Origin: Helicobacter sp. 11S02629-2
GTDB taxonomy: Bacteria; Campylobacterota; Campylobacteria; Campylobacterales; Helicobacteraceae
Assembly (NCBI RefSeq): GCF_002272875.1
Contig: NZ_MLAN01000007.1
Location: 1 to 64,000 of the forward strand
Length of the DNA: 64,000 bases
Direction of reading: 5' to 3'
A model generated the notes under the pieces. It saw nothing but the letters and a program-made list of their open reading frames with translations. It was not told the origin of the DNA and did not search any database. The translations under genes and the position numbers were made by a program. Below, piece by piece: positions 38,898-48,180 of the stretch (positions within the stretch are counted from its first letter, which is position 1; each line of letters opens with the position of its first letter).

Positions 38898-40346
38898 ATG
38901 CGTACTTATCAGATGTATATAGATGGCGCTTTTGTTTCAAGCAAGACTGACAAAACTATAGAAGTTATAAATCCAGCCACTAAAAAAGTTATCTCTCACA
39001 TCCCTGCAGCAAGCAACGCTGAAGTAGAAGAAGCCATAGCTTCTAGTAAAAAAGCTCAAAAAGCTTGGGAAGCCTTGCCTGCAGTTGAAAGAGGAAACTA
39101 CCTAAGAAAGATAGCAGCTGAGATAAGGGCTAATGCAAAAATGCTTGCAGAAACCATAACAGAAGAGCAAGGTAAAATCATCTCTCTTGCTACAGTTGAA
39201 GTAAACTTTACAGCTGACTACCTAGACTACATGGCTGAGTGGGCTAGACGCTATGAAGGTGAGATAGTCCAAAGTGATAGGCCTAATGAAAATATATTTA
39301 TCTTTAAGCAAGCTATAGGAGTTACTAGTGGAATCCTTCCTTGGAACTTTCCTTTCTTCCTTATCGTTAGAAAGCTTGCCCCTGCGTTAATCACAGGTAA
39401 CACTATAGTTATAAAAGCTAGCAGTGAAACTCCAAATAATGCCTTTGAGTTTGCAAAGCTTGCCCATAAAGTCGGTCTCCCAAAAGGTGTTTTTAACCTA
39501 GTTAGCGGAAGTGGTGGCACTGTAGGAAACACACTAGCAGGACACAAAGATATAGGAATGGTTAGCTTTACAGGAAGCGTAGATACTGGTGTTAAAATCA
39601 TGGAAGCTGCTAGTAAAAACATAATAAAAGTTAACCTTGAACTAGGCGGTAAAGCTCCAGCTATAGTTTGCAAAGATGCTAATCTTGATGCCGCAGTTAA
39701 CTTTATCAAAAACTCTAGAGTTATAAACACAGGTCAGGTTTGTAACTGTGCTGAGAGAGTTTATGTACAAAAAGATGTAGTAGAAAGCTTTACTAAAAAG
39801 ATGGTAGAGGCTATGAAACATGTAACTTATGGGAATCCTATGGATACAAAAGTTGACATGGGTCCTTTGATAGATGAAAAAGCTGTGCATAACATAGATG
39901 GCATGGTAGAAAGGGCTAGAAAAAGTGGTGCTAAAGTGTTAACTGGAGGTCATATAGGAAGCAATAAAGATGGCTTTTACTATGAGCCAACTGTAGTAAC
40001 TGATCTAAATCAAAAAAGTGAGCTTATACAAGAAGAGATCTTTGGCCCAGTGCTTCCTATAGTTACTTTTGATACTTTAGATGAAGCTATAGAGATGGCA
40101 AATGATAGTGACTATGGTCTAACTTCAAGTATCTATACTCAAAATCTTGATATCGCCATGAGGGCGTGTCGTGAGATAAAGTTTGGTGAAACTTATATCA
40201 ATCGCGAGAACTTTGAAGCTATGCAAGGATTCCACGCTGGTTTTAGAAAAAGCGGTATAGGTGGGGCTGATGGTAAACATGGACTTGAAGAGTACCTTGC
40301 AACTCACGTAGTCTACTTGCAATATGATTTAAAGAAAAACTTTTAG
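38898..40346 (+). CDS. aldA: NAD-dependent aldehyde dehydrogenase, AldA-like
   Basis: 482 aa, ALDH superfamily. GILPWNFPFFLIVRKLAPAL, LELGGKAPAIV (catalytic Glu) and GQVCNCAERVY (catalytic Cys) are intact. Overall wording is closest to lactaldehyde/glycolaldehyde dehydrogenase AldA. It may feed fucose or methylglyoxal breakdown, but no such genes lie beside it, so the substrate is an inference. AAGGAA ribosome site. It is monocistronic, with a strong terminator. Confidence 0.88.
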   Translation: MRTYQMYIDGAFVSSKTDKTIEVINPATKKVISHIPAASNAEVEEAIASSKKAQKAWEALPAVERGNYLRKIAAEIRANAKMLAETITEEQGKIISLATVEVNFTADYLDYMAEWARRYEGEIVQSDRPNENIFIFKQAIGVTSGILPWNFPFFLIVRKLAPALITGNTIVIKASSETPNNAFEFAKLAHKVGLPKGVFNLVSGSGGTVGNTLAGHKDIGMVSFTGSVDTGVKIMEAASKNIIKVNLELGGKAPAIVCKDANLDAAVNFIKNSRVINTGQVCNCAERVYVQKDVVESFTKKMVEAMKHVTYGNPMDTKVDMGPLIDEKAVHNIDGMVERARKSGAKVLTGGHIGSNKDGFYYEPTVVTDLNQKSELIQEEIFGPVLPIVTFDTLDEAIEMANDSDYGLTSSIYTQNLDIAMRACREIKFGETYINRENFEAMQGFHAGFRKSGIGGADGKHGLEEYLATHVVYLQYDLKKNF

Positions 40347-40426
40347 TTTTTAAAATAGTCTTATAGTTGTAAGCATTTAGTTCAAAGTAGGCATAGAAAG
40401 ACCCTTTCTTTGATTACGCCAAAAAA

Positions 40427-40448
40427 AGACTTTCTTTTAAGAAAGTCT
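40427..40448 (+). terminator. Hairpin after aldA
   Basis: AGACTTTCTTTTAAGAAAGTCT is a self-complementary run 80 bases after the aldA stop. It may act with the stronger hairpin downstream. Confidence 0.45.
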
Positions 40449-40516
40449 AGTTGCTTTTAAGTAGCTCTACTTGCTTCAAGGATACTTCATTTTTTTGGTA
40501 CCTAAGGGGAGTTAAT

Positions 40517-40539
40517 AGGGGTTAAGCCCCCTTTTTTTT
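40517..40539 (+). terminator. Strong intrinsic terminator after aldA
   Basis: AGGGG (40517-40521), loop, CCCCCT, then a run of eight T's. It faces the convergent aroB gene, with A-rich sequence on the other side. Confidence 0.8.
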
Positions 40540-40568
40540 AAGAAACTGCAGGCTTAAATTATTATGCT

Positions 40569-41606
40569 TTAAACAAACTCATTTAAAACCTCTAGCACTA
40601 AGTCTTTTGGCACATCATTATGAACTTTTAAGCCAGCATCATCAAGTAGAACAAAGTGAAGCTTAGAATCTATGCTTTTTTTGTCCAAGAAAAAGCTTTC
40701 ATAAAAGGCATTTACATCTTTTATCTTATAGGTTGTAGGAAGAGAGAAGATATTAATCATAGATTCTATAAAGTCAGCCTTACGTGCCTCTAAGATGCCA
40801 AGCTTTAAAGAAAGCCTATTGGCCATTATCATCCCAACTGCCACTGCCTCACCATGAAGTAAGCTTTTATAGTTAGTCTCTAACTCTATGGCATGGGCAA
40901 AGGTATGACCGTAGTTTAAAAGGGCACGTTTATTAAGCTTTTCTGTTTCATCTTCTAGCACGATACGTGCTTTTAACTCTATAGCGTAGGCTATAAAGCT
41001 ATCAAGTTCATTAACACTAAAGTTTTCTAAAGCACTAAAGTCAAAGCCTGCAAACATCTTTAACATCTCAGCAATCCCAGCGTTAAACTCCCTTTTTGGC
41101 AAAGTCTGCAAGAACACTAAGTCTACATAGACAGCACGCGGTTGATGAAAAAGCCCTACTAGATTCTTCCCATAGGCGTTATTTATCCCGCACTTTCCAC
41201 CCACACTTGCATCACACATCGCTAAAAGTGTAGTTGGGATACTTATAAAGTCTATCCCTCTTTGATAGATTCCACTAGCAAAGCCAACCATATCAGTTAT
41301 GACCCCTCCACCTAGGGCTATCATTAGCGAGTTTCTATGAAGCTTAGCTTTAAAAGCAGCATCTAAGATAGATTCTACACTTTGCATATTTTTAGTCTCT
41401 TCGCCATCTTCAAGCACACAAGTTGCTATGTCAAAACTTTTTTCTCTAAAACTATCTTTTATAAGATTTACTAAGTTAGTAAGATAAAAGCTAGCTATAA
41501 CTTTTGAAGTGACTATCAAAACGCTTGTGTTGATGCTAAGCTCATTTAGCGGGCCGACATAAACTGTGTATGGGTTAGCATTTAAGTCTAGTTTTATCTC
41601 TGTCAT
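40569..41606 (-). CDS. aroB: 3-dehydroquinate synthase
   Basis: 345 aa. It is the second step of the shikimate pathway. ALGGGVITDMVGFASGIYQRG, then IPTTLLAMCDASVGGKCGIN, and the metal-binding HTFAHAIE and HGEAVAVGM are intact. I start at ATG 41606 because AAGGAAG lies five bases upstream; the longer frame to 41672 would overlap the upstream gene. Neighbouring the TrkA_C-domain gene matches the order I recall in H. pylori. Confidence 0.95.
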   Translation of the reverse strand: MTEIKLDLNANPYTVYVGPLNELSINTSVLIVTSKVIASFYLTNLVNLIKDSFREKSFDIATCVLEDGEETKNMQSVESILDAAFKAKLHRNSLMIALGGGVITDMVGFASGIYQRGIDFISIPTTLLAMCDASVGGKCGINNAYGKNLVGLFHQPRAVYVDLVFLQTLPKREFNAGIAEMLKMFAGFDFSALENFSVNELDSFIAYAIELKARIVLEDETEKLNKRALLNYGHTFAHAIELETNYKSLLHGEAVAVGMIMANRLSLKLGILEARKADFIESMINIFSLPTTYKIKDVNAFYESFFLDKKSIDSKLHFVLLDDAGLKVHNDVPKDLVLEVLNEFV

Positions 41607-41658
41607 AGGGCTTCCTTTAGGGGCTACTTTAAGCTTAAAAGTATAACTAATTACTACC

Positions 41659-43086
41659 TTATAAGTCCTCAACTATGGGTATAAAAATCTGTGGGTTGTT
41701 ATCAAGCAAGAAAGATAAAGCTTCTATATTTGTCTTAAAAAAGGCAAAGGCTTTAGTTTTAGTGATAGCCTTAGTAAAGGGCATAAACTGGAAGACTGGG
41801 ACTTTTAAAGTCTTTAGGTGGAAAAGGGGATTTTTAGAAGTGACTTTTAGATACCTTATCTTTTTATTATAGATTCTAGCGACGTTTTGATAGCCCTCTT
41901 CCACGCTTGGCTCAAAGTGACCATCTGGCTCATAGTCATAAATCTTAATCTTTAAATCAAGCTGCTTGCTTACATCAAATATAACTGATGAGAGATTATT
42001 GCCCTCTTTTATAGTGCCATTAATGATAACTAGGCTTTCTTTTACCTCTTTCATAGAGTGGCTTCCTAGCTTTAAAACTGGGCTTAAGCAAGCATGTAGT
42101 GCTTTTCTATTACCCCTTTTAGAAAAGATCTCTTTGCTAACTATGATAAGGCCTATCTTTTTACTCTTATTAGATTCTATAAGCTTTTTAAAGCCCATGC
42201 CACTATGTTCTATATTAACCTTAACATCATGGCTATCAAAGGCTTTTATCTCTTTTAAAAACTTAAAATCACAAGTGTTAAAGACATTGATATAAAGTCT
42301 AAAAGACTTTAGTTTGTTGTGCACAAAAAGGGCTTCTTCTATGGCGTAAAGTATGCTTTCTTTGCTTTGTGTAAGCATGTCTATATAGAGGTAGACATCA
42401 TGTCCAAATGGTAGTGGAAACTGTCCGATATCAGATTTGATATGATTAAAAATGCTAGTTAAAACCTTGGGTTCACCAACTACTAATAACACATCCCCAG
42501 CTTTTATCATAAAAGAATCTTGTGCTAGCAAGAACTTCCCTGCCCTATAGATTCCAACTATCTTCCAGTCTTTTTGCTCTATAGACCCTATCTGTCTGTA
42601 AGTATAGATGCTGCCAGTTGGCACTCCTATTTCCATTATCTCACCTTGTTCTAATCCAAAACCTCTAGGAACACTAGGTGCATTAGGAAGTCTAGCTAGT
42701 AGCTTAGAAGCTAGGGCATTTGTCTCTTCTATGATGATTAAGTTAGTGTCTTTGCTATAGTCACAAAGCTTTGCGTACTTGAAGTTAGAAACTATCCTTG
42801 CGTTTTTATACCTTTCACGCATATAGTTATAAACTATCTTTTTTTCTTCTAAGTCATCTAATAGTAAAAATATATCACTTATGCTAGACCCAAGAATCTG
42901 ATCTAACCTAAAAGTGCTAGTATAGTCGCACTCATAAAAGCTAAAAGTACTAGGGAGATTAGTATCTTCTTGCAAAGGCGTTTTAGAAAGCACAACGTAG
43001 TTATTACTACTATAGTGCTTATTTATCACTTGTGAAAGAAACTCTCTTCCTATATCTCCGTCTATGACTATTAGTACACTTTTCAA
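41659..43086 (-). CDS. TrkA_C-domain (COG3400-like) protein
   Basis: 475 aa, cytosolic. The N-terminus SVLIVIDGDIGREFLSQVI is a Rossmann-like nucleotide-binding domain as in TrkA/KTN. Residues about 140-225 (GEIMEIGVPTGSIYTYRQIG to KAGDVLLVVGEPKVL) are a TrkA_C (RCK_C) domain. The rest is unknown. A ligand-sensing role for a transporter is likely, but no channel gene is adjacent. The start is TTG at 43086 behind AGGGGGAAGA. Upstream of aroB. Confidence 0.78.
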   Translation of the reverse strand: MKSVLIVIDGDIGREFLSQVINKHYSSNNYVVLSKTPLQEDTNLPSTFSFYECDYTSTFRLDQILGSSISDIFLLLDDLEEKKIVYNYMRERYKNARIVSNFKYAKLCDYSKDTNLIIIEETNALASKLLARLPNAPSVPRGFGLEQGEIMEIGVPTGSIYTYRQIGSIEQKDWKIVGIYRAGKFLLAQDSFMIKAGDVLLVVGEPKVLTSIFNHIKSDIGQFPLPFGHDVYLYIDMLTQSKESILYAIEEALFVHNKLKSFRLYINVFNTCDFKFLKEIKAFDSHDVKVNIEHSGMGFKKLIESNKSKKIGLIIVSKEIFSKRGNRKALHACLSPVLKLGSHSMKEVKESLVIINGTIKEGNNLSSVIFDVSKQLDLKIKIYDYEPDGHFEPSVEEGYQNVARIYNKKIRYLKVTSKNPLFHLKTLKVPVFQFMPFTKAITKTKAFAFFKTNIEALSFLLDNNPQIFIPIVEDL

Positions 43087-43184
43087 TCTTCCCCCTCTTT
43101 CAAACTTACATGGTTTAATAAAATATTTTAAGGCAACTTAGCTTAAAATTAAAAACTTTTTTCACTTTTAAGAAAGGCACTTAG

Positions 43185-45617
43185 ATGAAATGCGACCACT
43201 GCAAACTAGACTTTCCAGAAAGCTCACTACATAAAGTAGTTATCAATGGGAAAGAGTGCCATTTTTGCTGTAATGGCTGTGAGTTTGTTTATAACCTACT
43301 TCAAGATAACAACTTAGAATCTTTTTATGACAAGCTTGGTGAAAAGACCTTAAAACCTGTAAATAGAGATGATGCTAAAGATAGTGTTTATGACTCTCCT
43401 AGCTTTTTAAAACGCTATGTAAAAGAGCTAGACCCTAACCTCTATGAAGTAAGCTTCATCTTAGAAGATATCATGTGTGCAGCTTGTGTCTGGCTTAATG
43501 AACAATACTTAAGTGGTCTAAAAGGCATAAACTCAGTTAATATCAACTATACAAATCACAAAGCAAAAGTGACCTATGACCCAAATGTCATAACACTTAA
43601 AGAGATAGTCCAAAGTATAAGAAACATAGGCTATAAACCTATCTTTTTTGATAGCACTAATACTCCAAAACTTAAAAATGACTACGCAAGGCTAGTAGTA
43701 GCTGTCTTTTGTGCTATGAATGTCATGTGGATAAATGTCGGACAATACATTGGCTTTTTTACGGGCATAGATCAAAATAGCCGTGATATCTTAAACTTTG
43801 CTAGCTTTATACTAGGTAGTTTTTGTCTCTTTTTTGGTGGGTCAAAGTTTTATAAAAATGCCTATTATGGCTTAAAGCGTAACATGATAGGCATGGACTT
43901 ACTAGTTATAACAGGGACTACTATAGTTTATATCTACTCAATCTATGCTTGGCTTTTTCGGCAAGGAGAGACCTACTTTGATAGCATAAGTATGATAATC
44001 CTCTTTGTGCTTGGCTCTAAGTTTTTAGAAAGCTTGGCTAGTAAGTCTATGGGGGATTCTCTAGATAAGCTAACTTCTATCTTGCCAAGTCTTGCAAGGA
44101 AAGAAGATGGCAGTGAGATATCTCCAGATCTAATAAAAAAAGGTGATATCTTAATGCTTCTTCCCGGAGACATACTCCCAGTAGATGCAGTTTTAAAGTC
44201 ACCTAATGCAAGTTTTGATACTTCTTTGGTCACAGGAGAAAGTCTACCTATATCCTTAAAAAAAGGAGATGTCCTTCTTTCAGGCTATAACGCACTAGAT
44301 ACTAATATACTCTATGAAGCAACTACAACTTTTCAAGATAGTAGTGCAAGTAGGCTTGCTAAGCTGCTTGAAAGCTCTCAGTTTAAACGTCCACAGATTG
44401 CAAACTTTGCTTTGCGTTTTAGCGGTAAGTTCTCAAAGATTGTTCTAACGCTGGCTGCTATTTCATTTTGTGTGTACTTTTTCTTACTAAAAGATGGGTT
44501 TAATCATAGCCTTTTAATAGCAGTAAGTGTCATCATCATAGCCTGTCCTTGTGCTCTAGCCCTAGCCACGCCTATAGCTGCAGTAGTTGGGCTTAATCTT
44601 GGCTTTAAACATAAGATCCTTTTTACTGAAGCAAGCTTTTTAGAGACACTTGCCAAAGTCACTCACGTAGTTTTTGACAAAACAGGCACTCTTACTAATG
44701 GAAGACCAGAAGTCACAAACTCTTACTTTGATGAAAGCCTTAAAGTTAGTAAACACACCTTAAAAGATATACTAAAACACAACACCCACCTAGTATCTCA
44801 AACTGTATATGAGTTTTTAGATTCTAAAGTGGAATCTAATTCTTATGAAGAAGGCAAGTTTGATATCAAATACATCGCAGGCAAAGGCTTTTATGCTAGT
44901 AATGATAGTCTTAGCTTTGCTTGTGGAAGTGATAGCTTTATGAGCGAGCTTGGCTTAGAGTTAGAAAACAAGACTTCTTCAATCACTTTTAATATGGCAC
45001 TTAAAACCAAAGAAGGCTATAAACTATGTGCTAGATTTTTCTTGCTTGATACCTTAAAAGATGGTGCAAAAGAACTTATGGACTACCTTAAAGCACAGCA
45101 TAAAACTTGCATACTTTTAAGTGGTGATAGACTAGAAGTCGCAAAAGATATAGCAGCCAAAGTTGGCATCACTGAAGTTTTTAGCAACCAAACCCCACTC
45201 AGTAAAGCAGAGTTTGTAAAAGACCTAGTTAGCAAGGGACATATAGTATCTATGATAGGAGATGGGCTTAATGACGCCCTTGCTTTAAGCTACGCCCACG
45301 TTGGTATCTCTATGGGCAGTGGAGCACAAACCTCTATAAAAGAATCTAAAATCATAATCTTAGATGATAGTTTAAAAACTCTTCGCAAGGCCTTTATGAT
45401 AGCAAAGGCAAGCATAAGCAAGATTAAGCAAAATCTTTTGATGTCCTTGGTTTATAACGTCATAGCTTTGCCAGTGGCAGTACTAGGCTTTGTCATACCG
45501 CTTTTTGCGGCTTTGTTTATGAGTATAAGTTCTATAAGCGTAGTTTTAAACTCTTTGCGTCTAAATAGTCTTTTTAAAAAAGAAGAAAGGCTAGAGGCAA
45601 AAAGCAAGCAACTTTAA
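43185..45617 (+). CDS. ccoI: Copper P1B-type ATPase CcoI/FixI for cbb3 oxidase
   Basis: 810 aa. The N-terminal cysteine-rich motif (CDHCKLDFP, then CHFCCNGC) is the CcoI/FixI hallmark; CAAC lies in the heavy-metal domain. Later come TGES, CPCALALATP (metal site, about residue 455), DKTGTLTNG (phosphorylated Asp) and GDGLNDALALS. It delivers copper to the cbb3 oxidase assembly path. ccoS is elsewhere in the window; ccoNOQP is not seen. Confidence 0.93.
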   Translation: MKCDHCKLDFPESSLHKVVINGKECHFCCNGCEFVYNLLQDNNLESFYDKLGEKTLKPVNRDDAKDSVYDSPSFLKRYVKELDPNLYEVSFILEDIMCAACVWLNEQYLSGLKGINSVNINYTNHKAKVTYDPNVITLKEIVQSIRNIGYKPIFFDSTNTPKLKNDYARLVVAVFCAMNVMWINVGQYIGFFTGIDQNSRDILNFASFILGSFCLFFGGSKFYKNAYYGLKRNMIGMDLLVITGTTIVYIYSIYAWLFRQGETYFDSISMIILFVLGSKFLESLASKSMGDSLDKLTSILPSLARKEDGSEISPDLIKKGDILMLLPGDILPVDAVLKSPNASFDTSLVTGESLPISLKKGDVLLSGYNALDTNILYEATTTFQDSSASRLAKLLESSQFKRPQIANFALRFSGKFSKIVLTLAAISFCVYFFLLKDGFNHSLLIAVSVIIIACPCALALATPIAAVVGLNLGFKHKILFTEASFLETLAKVTHVVFDKTGTLTNGRPEVTNSYFDESLKVSKHTLKDILKHNTHLVSQTVYEFLDSKVESNSYEEGKFDIKYIAGKGFYASNDSLSFACGSDSFMSELGLELENKTSSITFNMALKTKEGYKLCARFFLLDTLKDGAKELMDYLKAQHKTCILLSGDRLEVAKDIAAKVGITEVFSNQTPLSKAEFVKDLVSKGHIVSMIGDGLNDALALSYAHVGISMGSGAQTSIKESKIIILDDSLKTLRKAFMIAKASISKIKQNLLMSLVYNVIALPVAVLGFVIPLFAALFMSISSISVVLNSLRLNSLFKKEERLEAKSKQL

Positions 45618-45727
45618 GGGAGTTTGAAAGATAAGTACTAAAACAAGCTTTCTTAAAAACTCCTCTCATATTCCCTTATAACGACTTTACACCTATATCT
45701 TTTATCTTTAATGCCCTCTTTGGTAAT

Positions 45728-46093
45728 ATGCAAAGTGCTACAGGGGCTTTAAAAGACTTTAGTAGTACTGGTGAAAAAGTAGGGAAGGCAGTAGGAGATG
45801 TCTTTTCTAAGCTTTTTAGTTTTATAAGTGGGATTATTAATAAAATAAGTGGCTTTTTTAATGATACTTCTAACTTTATAGCTAGCATAGGGGATAAGTT
45901 AGGGCTTAGCACTACTGTTAAGCTTTCTCACAAAGCCCCGCCAAAGGCGGATGAACTTCAAAACTTAGCAGTTAAAAGCACTACTGCTTCTAATACAACT
46001 AACTCTAATATAACTAATGCAAATACTATAACTATAGTAACTAGTGCTGACCCTAAAGAAGTAGTAAGGGCAGTAGCTACTTATAGTGACTAA
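45728..46093 (+). pseudogene. Phage tail tape-measure protein fragment (C-terminal end)
   Basis: 121 aa. The amphipathic, Gly/Phe-rich start (TGALKDFSSTGEKVGKAVGD, SFISGIINKISGFF) and the end (ITIVTSADPKEVVRAV) resemble the C-terminus of tail tape-measure proteins. Coding-like sequence runs in frame upstream to about 45660, where a stop cuts it off (PISFIFNALFGN precedes Met). No ribosome site. A remnant rather than a working gene. Confidence 0.5.
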
Positions 46094-46097
46094 AAAA

Positions 46098-46415
46098 CTA
46101 ATTTAAGGATAGGTTAAGTATAGTTATTATAACTGGGATGCTTATGACAAACAAACAAAAATATCCTGACCATCTCATAGCTAGCCTTCCAGTCCTTGTA
46201 CCTACGTCATTAAAGTCTTTCCATTGCAGTGGTGCGTTTTTATCTATTGGCATTTTAAGTTTTTCGTTTTGTATTTTTATGCGTTCACTAATGCTTTTAT
46301 CAAAATCACTAAAACCCTTTGCTATCTTTTCCCCACCACCGTTTACAAGGAAAATTAAGAGTTTAAGCATCCAGCCAATGAACATTACCCCTATAAAAAA
46401 TGCCAGAAAAATCAT
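46098..46415 (-). CDS. Small two-helix membrane protein, unknown
   Basis: 105 aa. Membrane helices at about residues 2-24 and 84-103 flank a charged loop. AGGGAG lies eight bases before the ATG, so I prefer it over the plus-strand frame across the same bases. It sits convergently against the phage fragment. Origin is probably phage or island; no family recognised. Confidence 0.5.
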   Translation of the reverse strand: MIFLAFFIGVMFIGWMLKLLIFLVNGGGEKIAKGFSDFDKSISERIKIQNEKLKMPIDKNAPLQWKDFNDVGTRTGRLAMRWSGYFCLFVISIPVIITILNLSLN

Positions 46416-46524
46416 AACTAAGCTCCCTGTACTTAATTGTCTACATAAATAATAATAAAAGTTGATACTTTATACAAGATAATTAATATCATGCTAGCAC
46501 TATTTTATATCACGCATGAGGCAC

Positions 46525-46546
46525 ATTAAATCACTTTTGGCATAAT
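46525..46546 (+). promoter_or_regulatory. Promoter block of the first toxin-antitoxin copy
   Basis: The 22-base block ATTAAATCAC...GGCATAAT ends in a -10-like CATAAT, 27 bases before the antitoxin ATG. The same block recurs before the second copy at 47164-47185. Confidence 0.55.
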
Positions 46547-46573
46547 AAGAGACAAGGCTATAAAGGATAAAAG

Positions 46574-46813
46574 ATGACACTTATCACAACAACAGCTTCA
46601 AAACAAAACCTTGAAATCATAAAAGAGCTAGTATTAAAACTAGATGCTAATGCTACTTTTGAAAGCTATGATGATGAAAACTACTTAAGTAAAGAAGACC
46701 AACAAAACTTAATAGAACTCTATGAAGCCGATGAACGTGGGGAGCTAGAATTCCAACCTATAGAAGAGGTAGAACTTGAGATGAAAGAGTACTTAAAAAG
46801 CCTAAAAGCATAA
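46574..46813 (+). CDS. Antitoxin of ParE/RelE-type module, copy 1
   Basis: 79 aa, acidic. It begins MTLITTTASKQNLEIIKEL and has an acidic helical C-terminus that should wrap the toxin. AAAGGAT ribosome site. Its stop overlaps the toxin start by one base (TAATG). Paralog of the gene at 47214. Known DNA-binding folds are not obvious. Assignment is by position and size plus the toxin next to it. Confidence 0.75.
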   Translation: MTLITTTASKQNLEIIKELVLKLDANATFESYDDENYLSKEDQQNLIELYEADERGELEFQPIEEVELEMKEYLKSLKA

Positions 46814-47100
46814 TGAAAATTATATTAGATAAACAATTTAAAGCAGAACTAAAGGAAATCTTACTTTTTTACTCTAGCAAAAGCTTGCAAGTTGCAGATA
46901 AGTTTAATGATGAGCTATTTGCAAAGATTAAAAGCATAGCTCATATGCCCTATCGTTTTAGAAAGAATCAAACACTTAACAAAGACAACGTAAGAGACTT
47001 AATCTATAAAGGCTATGTTATACCTTTTAAGATTAATGACAACTCTATAAAAATCTTATCTATATATAGATACAACCTTCCTAGCTTGCTAGATAACTAG
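46813..47100 (+). CDS. ParE/RelE superfamily toxin, copy 1
   Basis: 95 aa, basic. VADKFNDELFAKIKSIAHMP, YRFRKN, VRDLIYKGYVIPFKI and ILSIYRY are typical of the ParE/RelE plasmid-stabilisation fold (alpha-helical hairpin then beta sheet). Whether it poisons gyrase or cleaves mRNA cannot be told. It overlaps its antitoxin by one base. Confidence 0.8.
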   Translation: MKIILDKQFKAELKEILLFYSSKSLQVADKFNDELFAKIKSIAHMPYRFRKNQTLNKDNVRDLIYKGYVIPFKINDNSIKILSIYRYNLPSLLDN

Positions 47101-47163
47101 CCCTAAGCCGTGGCAATCTTTTATTTTTATCACTCAAGAAAAACAATATCGCGCACGAGCTAT

Positions 47164-47185
47164 ATTAAATCACTTTTGGCATAAT
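47164..47185 (+). promoter_or_regulatory. Promoter block of the second toxin-antitoxin copy
   Basis: This repeats the block at 46525-46546, again just before an antitoxin gene, so each copy can be expressed on its own. Confidence 0.55.
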
Positions 47186-47213
47186 GTAAGTTAAAAGTTA
47201 TAAGGAGCAAGAG

Positions 47214-47456
47214 ATGACACTTATCACAACAACAGCTTCAAAACAAAACCTTGAAGCCATAAAAGAGCTAGTACTAAAATCTGACCCTGATGCTACTTTT
47301 GAAAGCTATGATGATGAAAACTACTTAAGCAAAGAAGACCAACAAAACTTAATAGAACTCTATGAAGCCCATAAACGTGGGGAGCTAGAATATATGACAA
47401 TGGAAGAGTTTGACCAAAGAAGTAAAGAGTTTTTAAAAAGACTATCTTCAAGATGA
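47214..47456 (+). CDS. Antitoxin of ParE/RelE-type module, copy 2
   Basis: 80 aa. The first 55 residues are almost identical to copy 1; the last 20 differ (TMEEFDQRSKEFLKRL). This tail is the likely toxin-binding region, so specificity may have shifted. AAGGAG ribosome site. Four-base overlap with its toxin. Confidence 0.75.
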   Translation: MTLITTTASKQNLEAIKELVLKSDPDATFESYDDENYLSKEDQQNLIELYEAHKRGELEYMTMEEFDQRSKEFLKRLSSR

Positions 47457-47740
47457 AAATCATACCAAGTGAGCAGTTTTTAGCACAGTTAAATAGTATC
47501 TTAGAGTTTTACTTTGATAAAAGCGAACAAGTTGCAAACAAATTTCGAGACGAACTATCTTTAAAGATTAAAAACATAGCTCATATGCCCTATCGTTTTA
47601 GAAAGAATCAAACACTTAACAAAGACAACGTAAGAGACTTAATCTATAAAGGCTATGTTATACCTTTTGAAATTAATGATGATACTATAGTCGTCTTGTC
47701 GATATATAGATGTAACCTTCCTAACTTACTAGATAATTAG
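47453..47740 (+). CDS. ParE/RelE superfamily toxin, copy 2
   Basis: 95 aa. It shares the central IAHMPYRFRKN to YKGYVIPF core with copy 1, but its N-terminus (IPSEQFLAQLNSILEFYF) and last strand (TIVVLSIYRC) differ. Start ATG overlaps the antitoxin stop. A hairpin follows. Confidence 0.8.
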   Translation: MKIIPSEQFLAQLNSILEFYFDKSEQVANKFRDELSLKIKNIAHMPYRFRKNQTLNKDNVRDLIYKGYVIPFEINDDTIVVLSIYRCNLPNLLDN

Positions 47741-47748
47741 CTTTTTTC

Positions 47749-47776
47749 AGGGAAACTGCACTAAACTTGTTTCCCT
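47749..47776 (+). terminator. Hairpin after the toxin-antitoxin array
   Basis: AGGGAAAC (47749-47756) and GTTTCCCT (47769-47776), 9 bases after the second toxin stop. The T-run is short. Confidence 0.5.
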
Positions 47777-47797
47777 TTGCAAGTTTGTAATTTTAGG

Positions 47798-48180
47798 CTA
47801 CAACCCTATCACATTATACGGTGCGTCCTTATCGCATCCCTTGTCTATCAAGGTTACTAACTCCTTATCAAACAAACTTAAAACATCACTTAAAAAATCT
47901 CTATTTTTGTAGGCATAACGCCAAGGTAAAGTTTTTTACCTGCAGTTTCTATCATAGTAGTTATACGGGGAGTTAGCCTATAAGCCCCACTATGTAGACT
48001 AGTCTTAGTTTTTAGTAGATTCTAGCAGTGAAAGCTCCTATTTCTTATAGAGTGCACGCAGCTTAATGTCATCTCTATTTTATGGCTTGCTCTTATCTTA
48101 TATCTTTTGTTTTTGTAACTAAAATGGTTTTTATTAGTTTCGTTATATCTTTTTAGATCTAAGCTAGAAACATCTAACAC
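47798..48180 (-). pseudogene. Decayed gene of probable mobile-element origin
   Basis: On the minus strand two frames read like protein. Near 48180-47940: LDLKRYNETNKNHFSYKNK, an internal stop, then RLTPRITTMIETAGKK. Then, in another frame, 47935-47798: TLPWRYAYKNRDFLSDVL, LFDKELVTLIDKGCDK, ending at TAG 47798. A frameshift and at least one stop separate the pieces. I do not recognise the family. No working gene is seen in 47741-48200. Confidence 0.4.

Larger units (their letters stand above)
46525..47740 (+). repeat. 640-bp tandem duplication of a toxin-antitoxin module
   Basis: Promoter, antitoxin and toxin occur twice, 640 bp apart. The 94 bases at 46935-47028 are identical to 47575-47668, in the toxin genes; flanking toxin sequence differs much more. 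The first 40 bases of both antitoxin genes are also identical. Confidence 0.85.

Noticed and set aside
45676-45912. Minus-strand 78-codon frame over the tape-measure remnant
   Set aside because: A shadow frame, hydrophobic and repetitive only because the other strand is helical coding sequence.
46138-46452. Plus-strand 104-codon frame
   Set aside because: It overlaps the minus-strand gene 46098-46415, which has a good ribosome site and two clean membrane helices.
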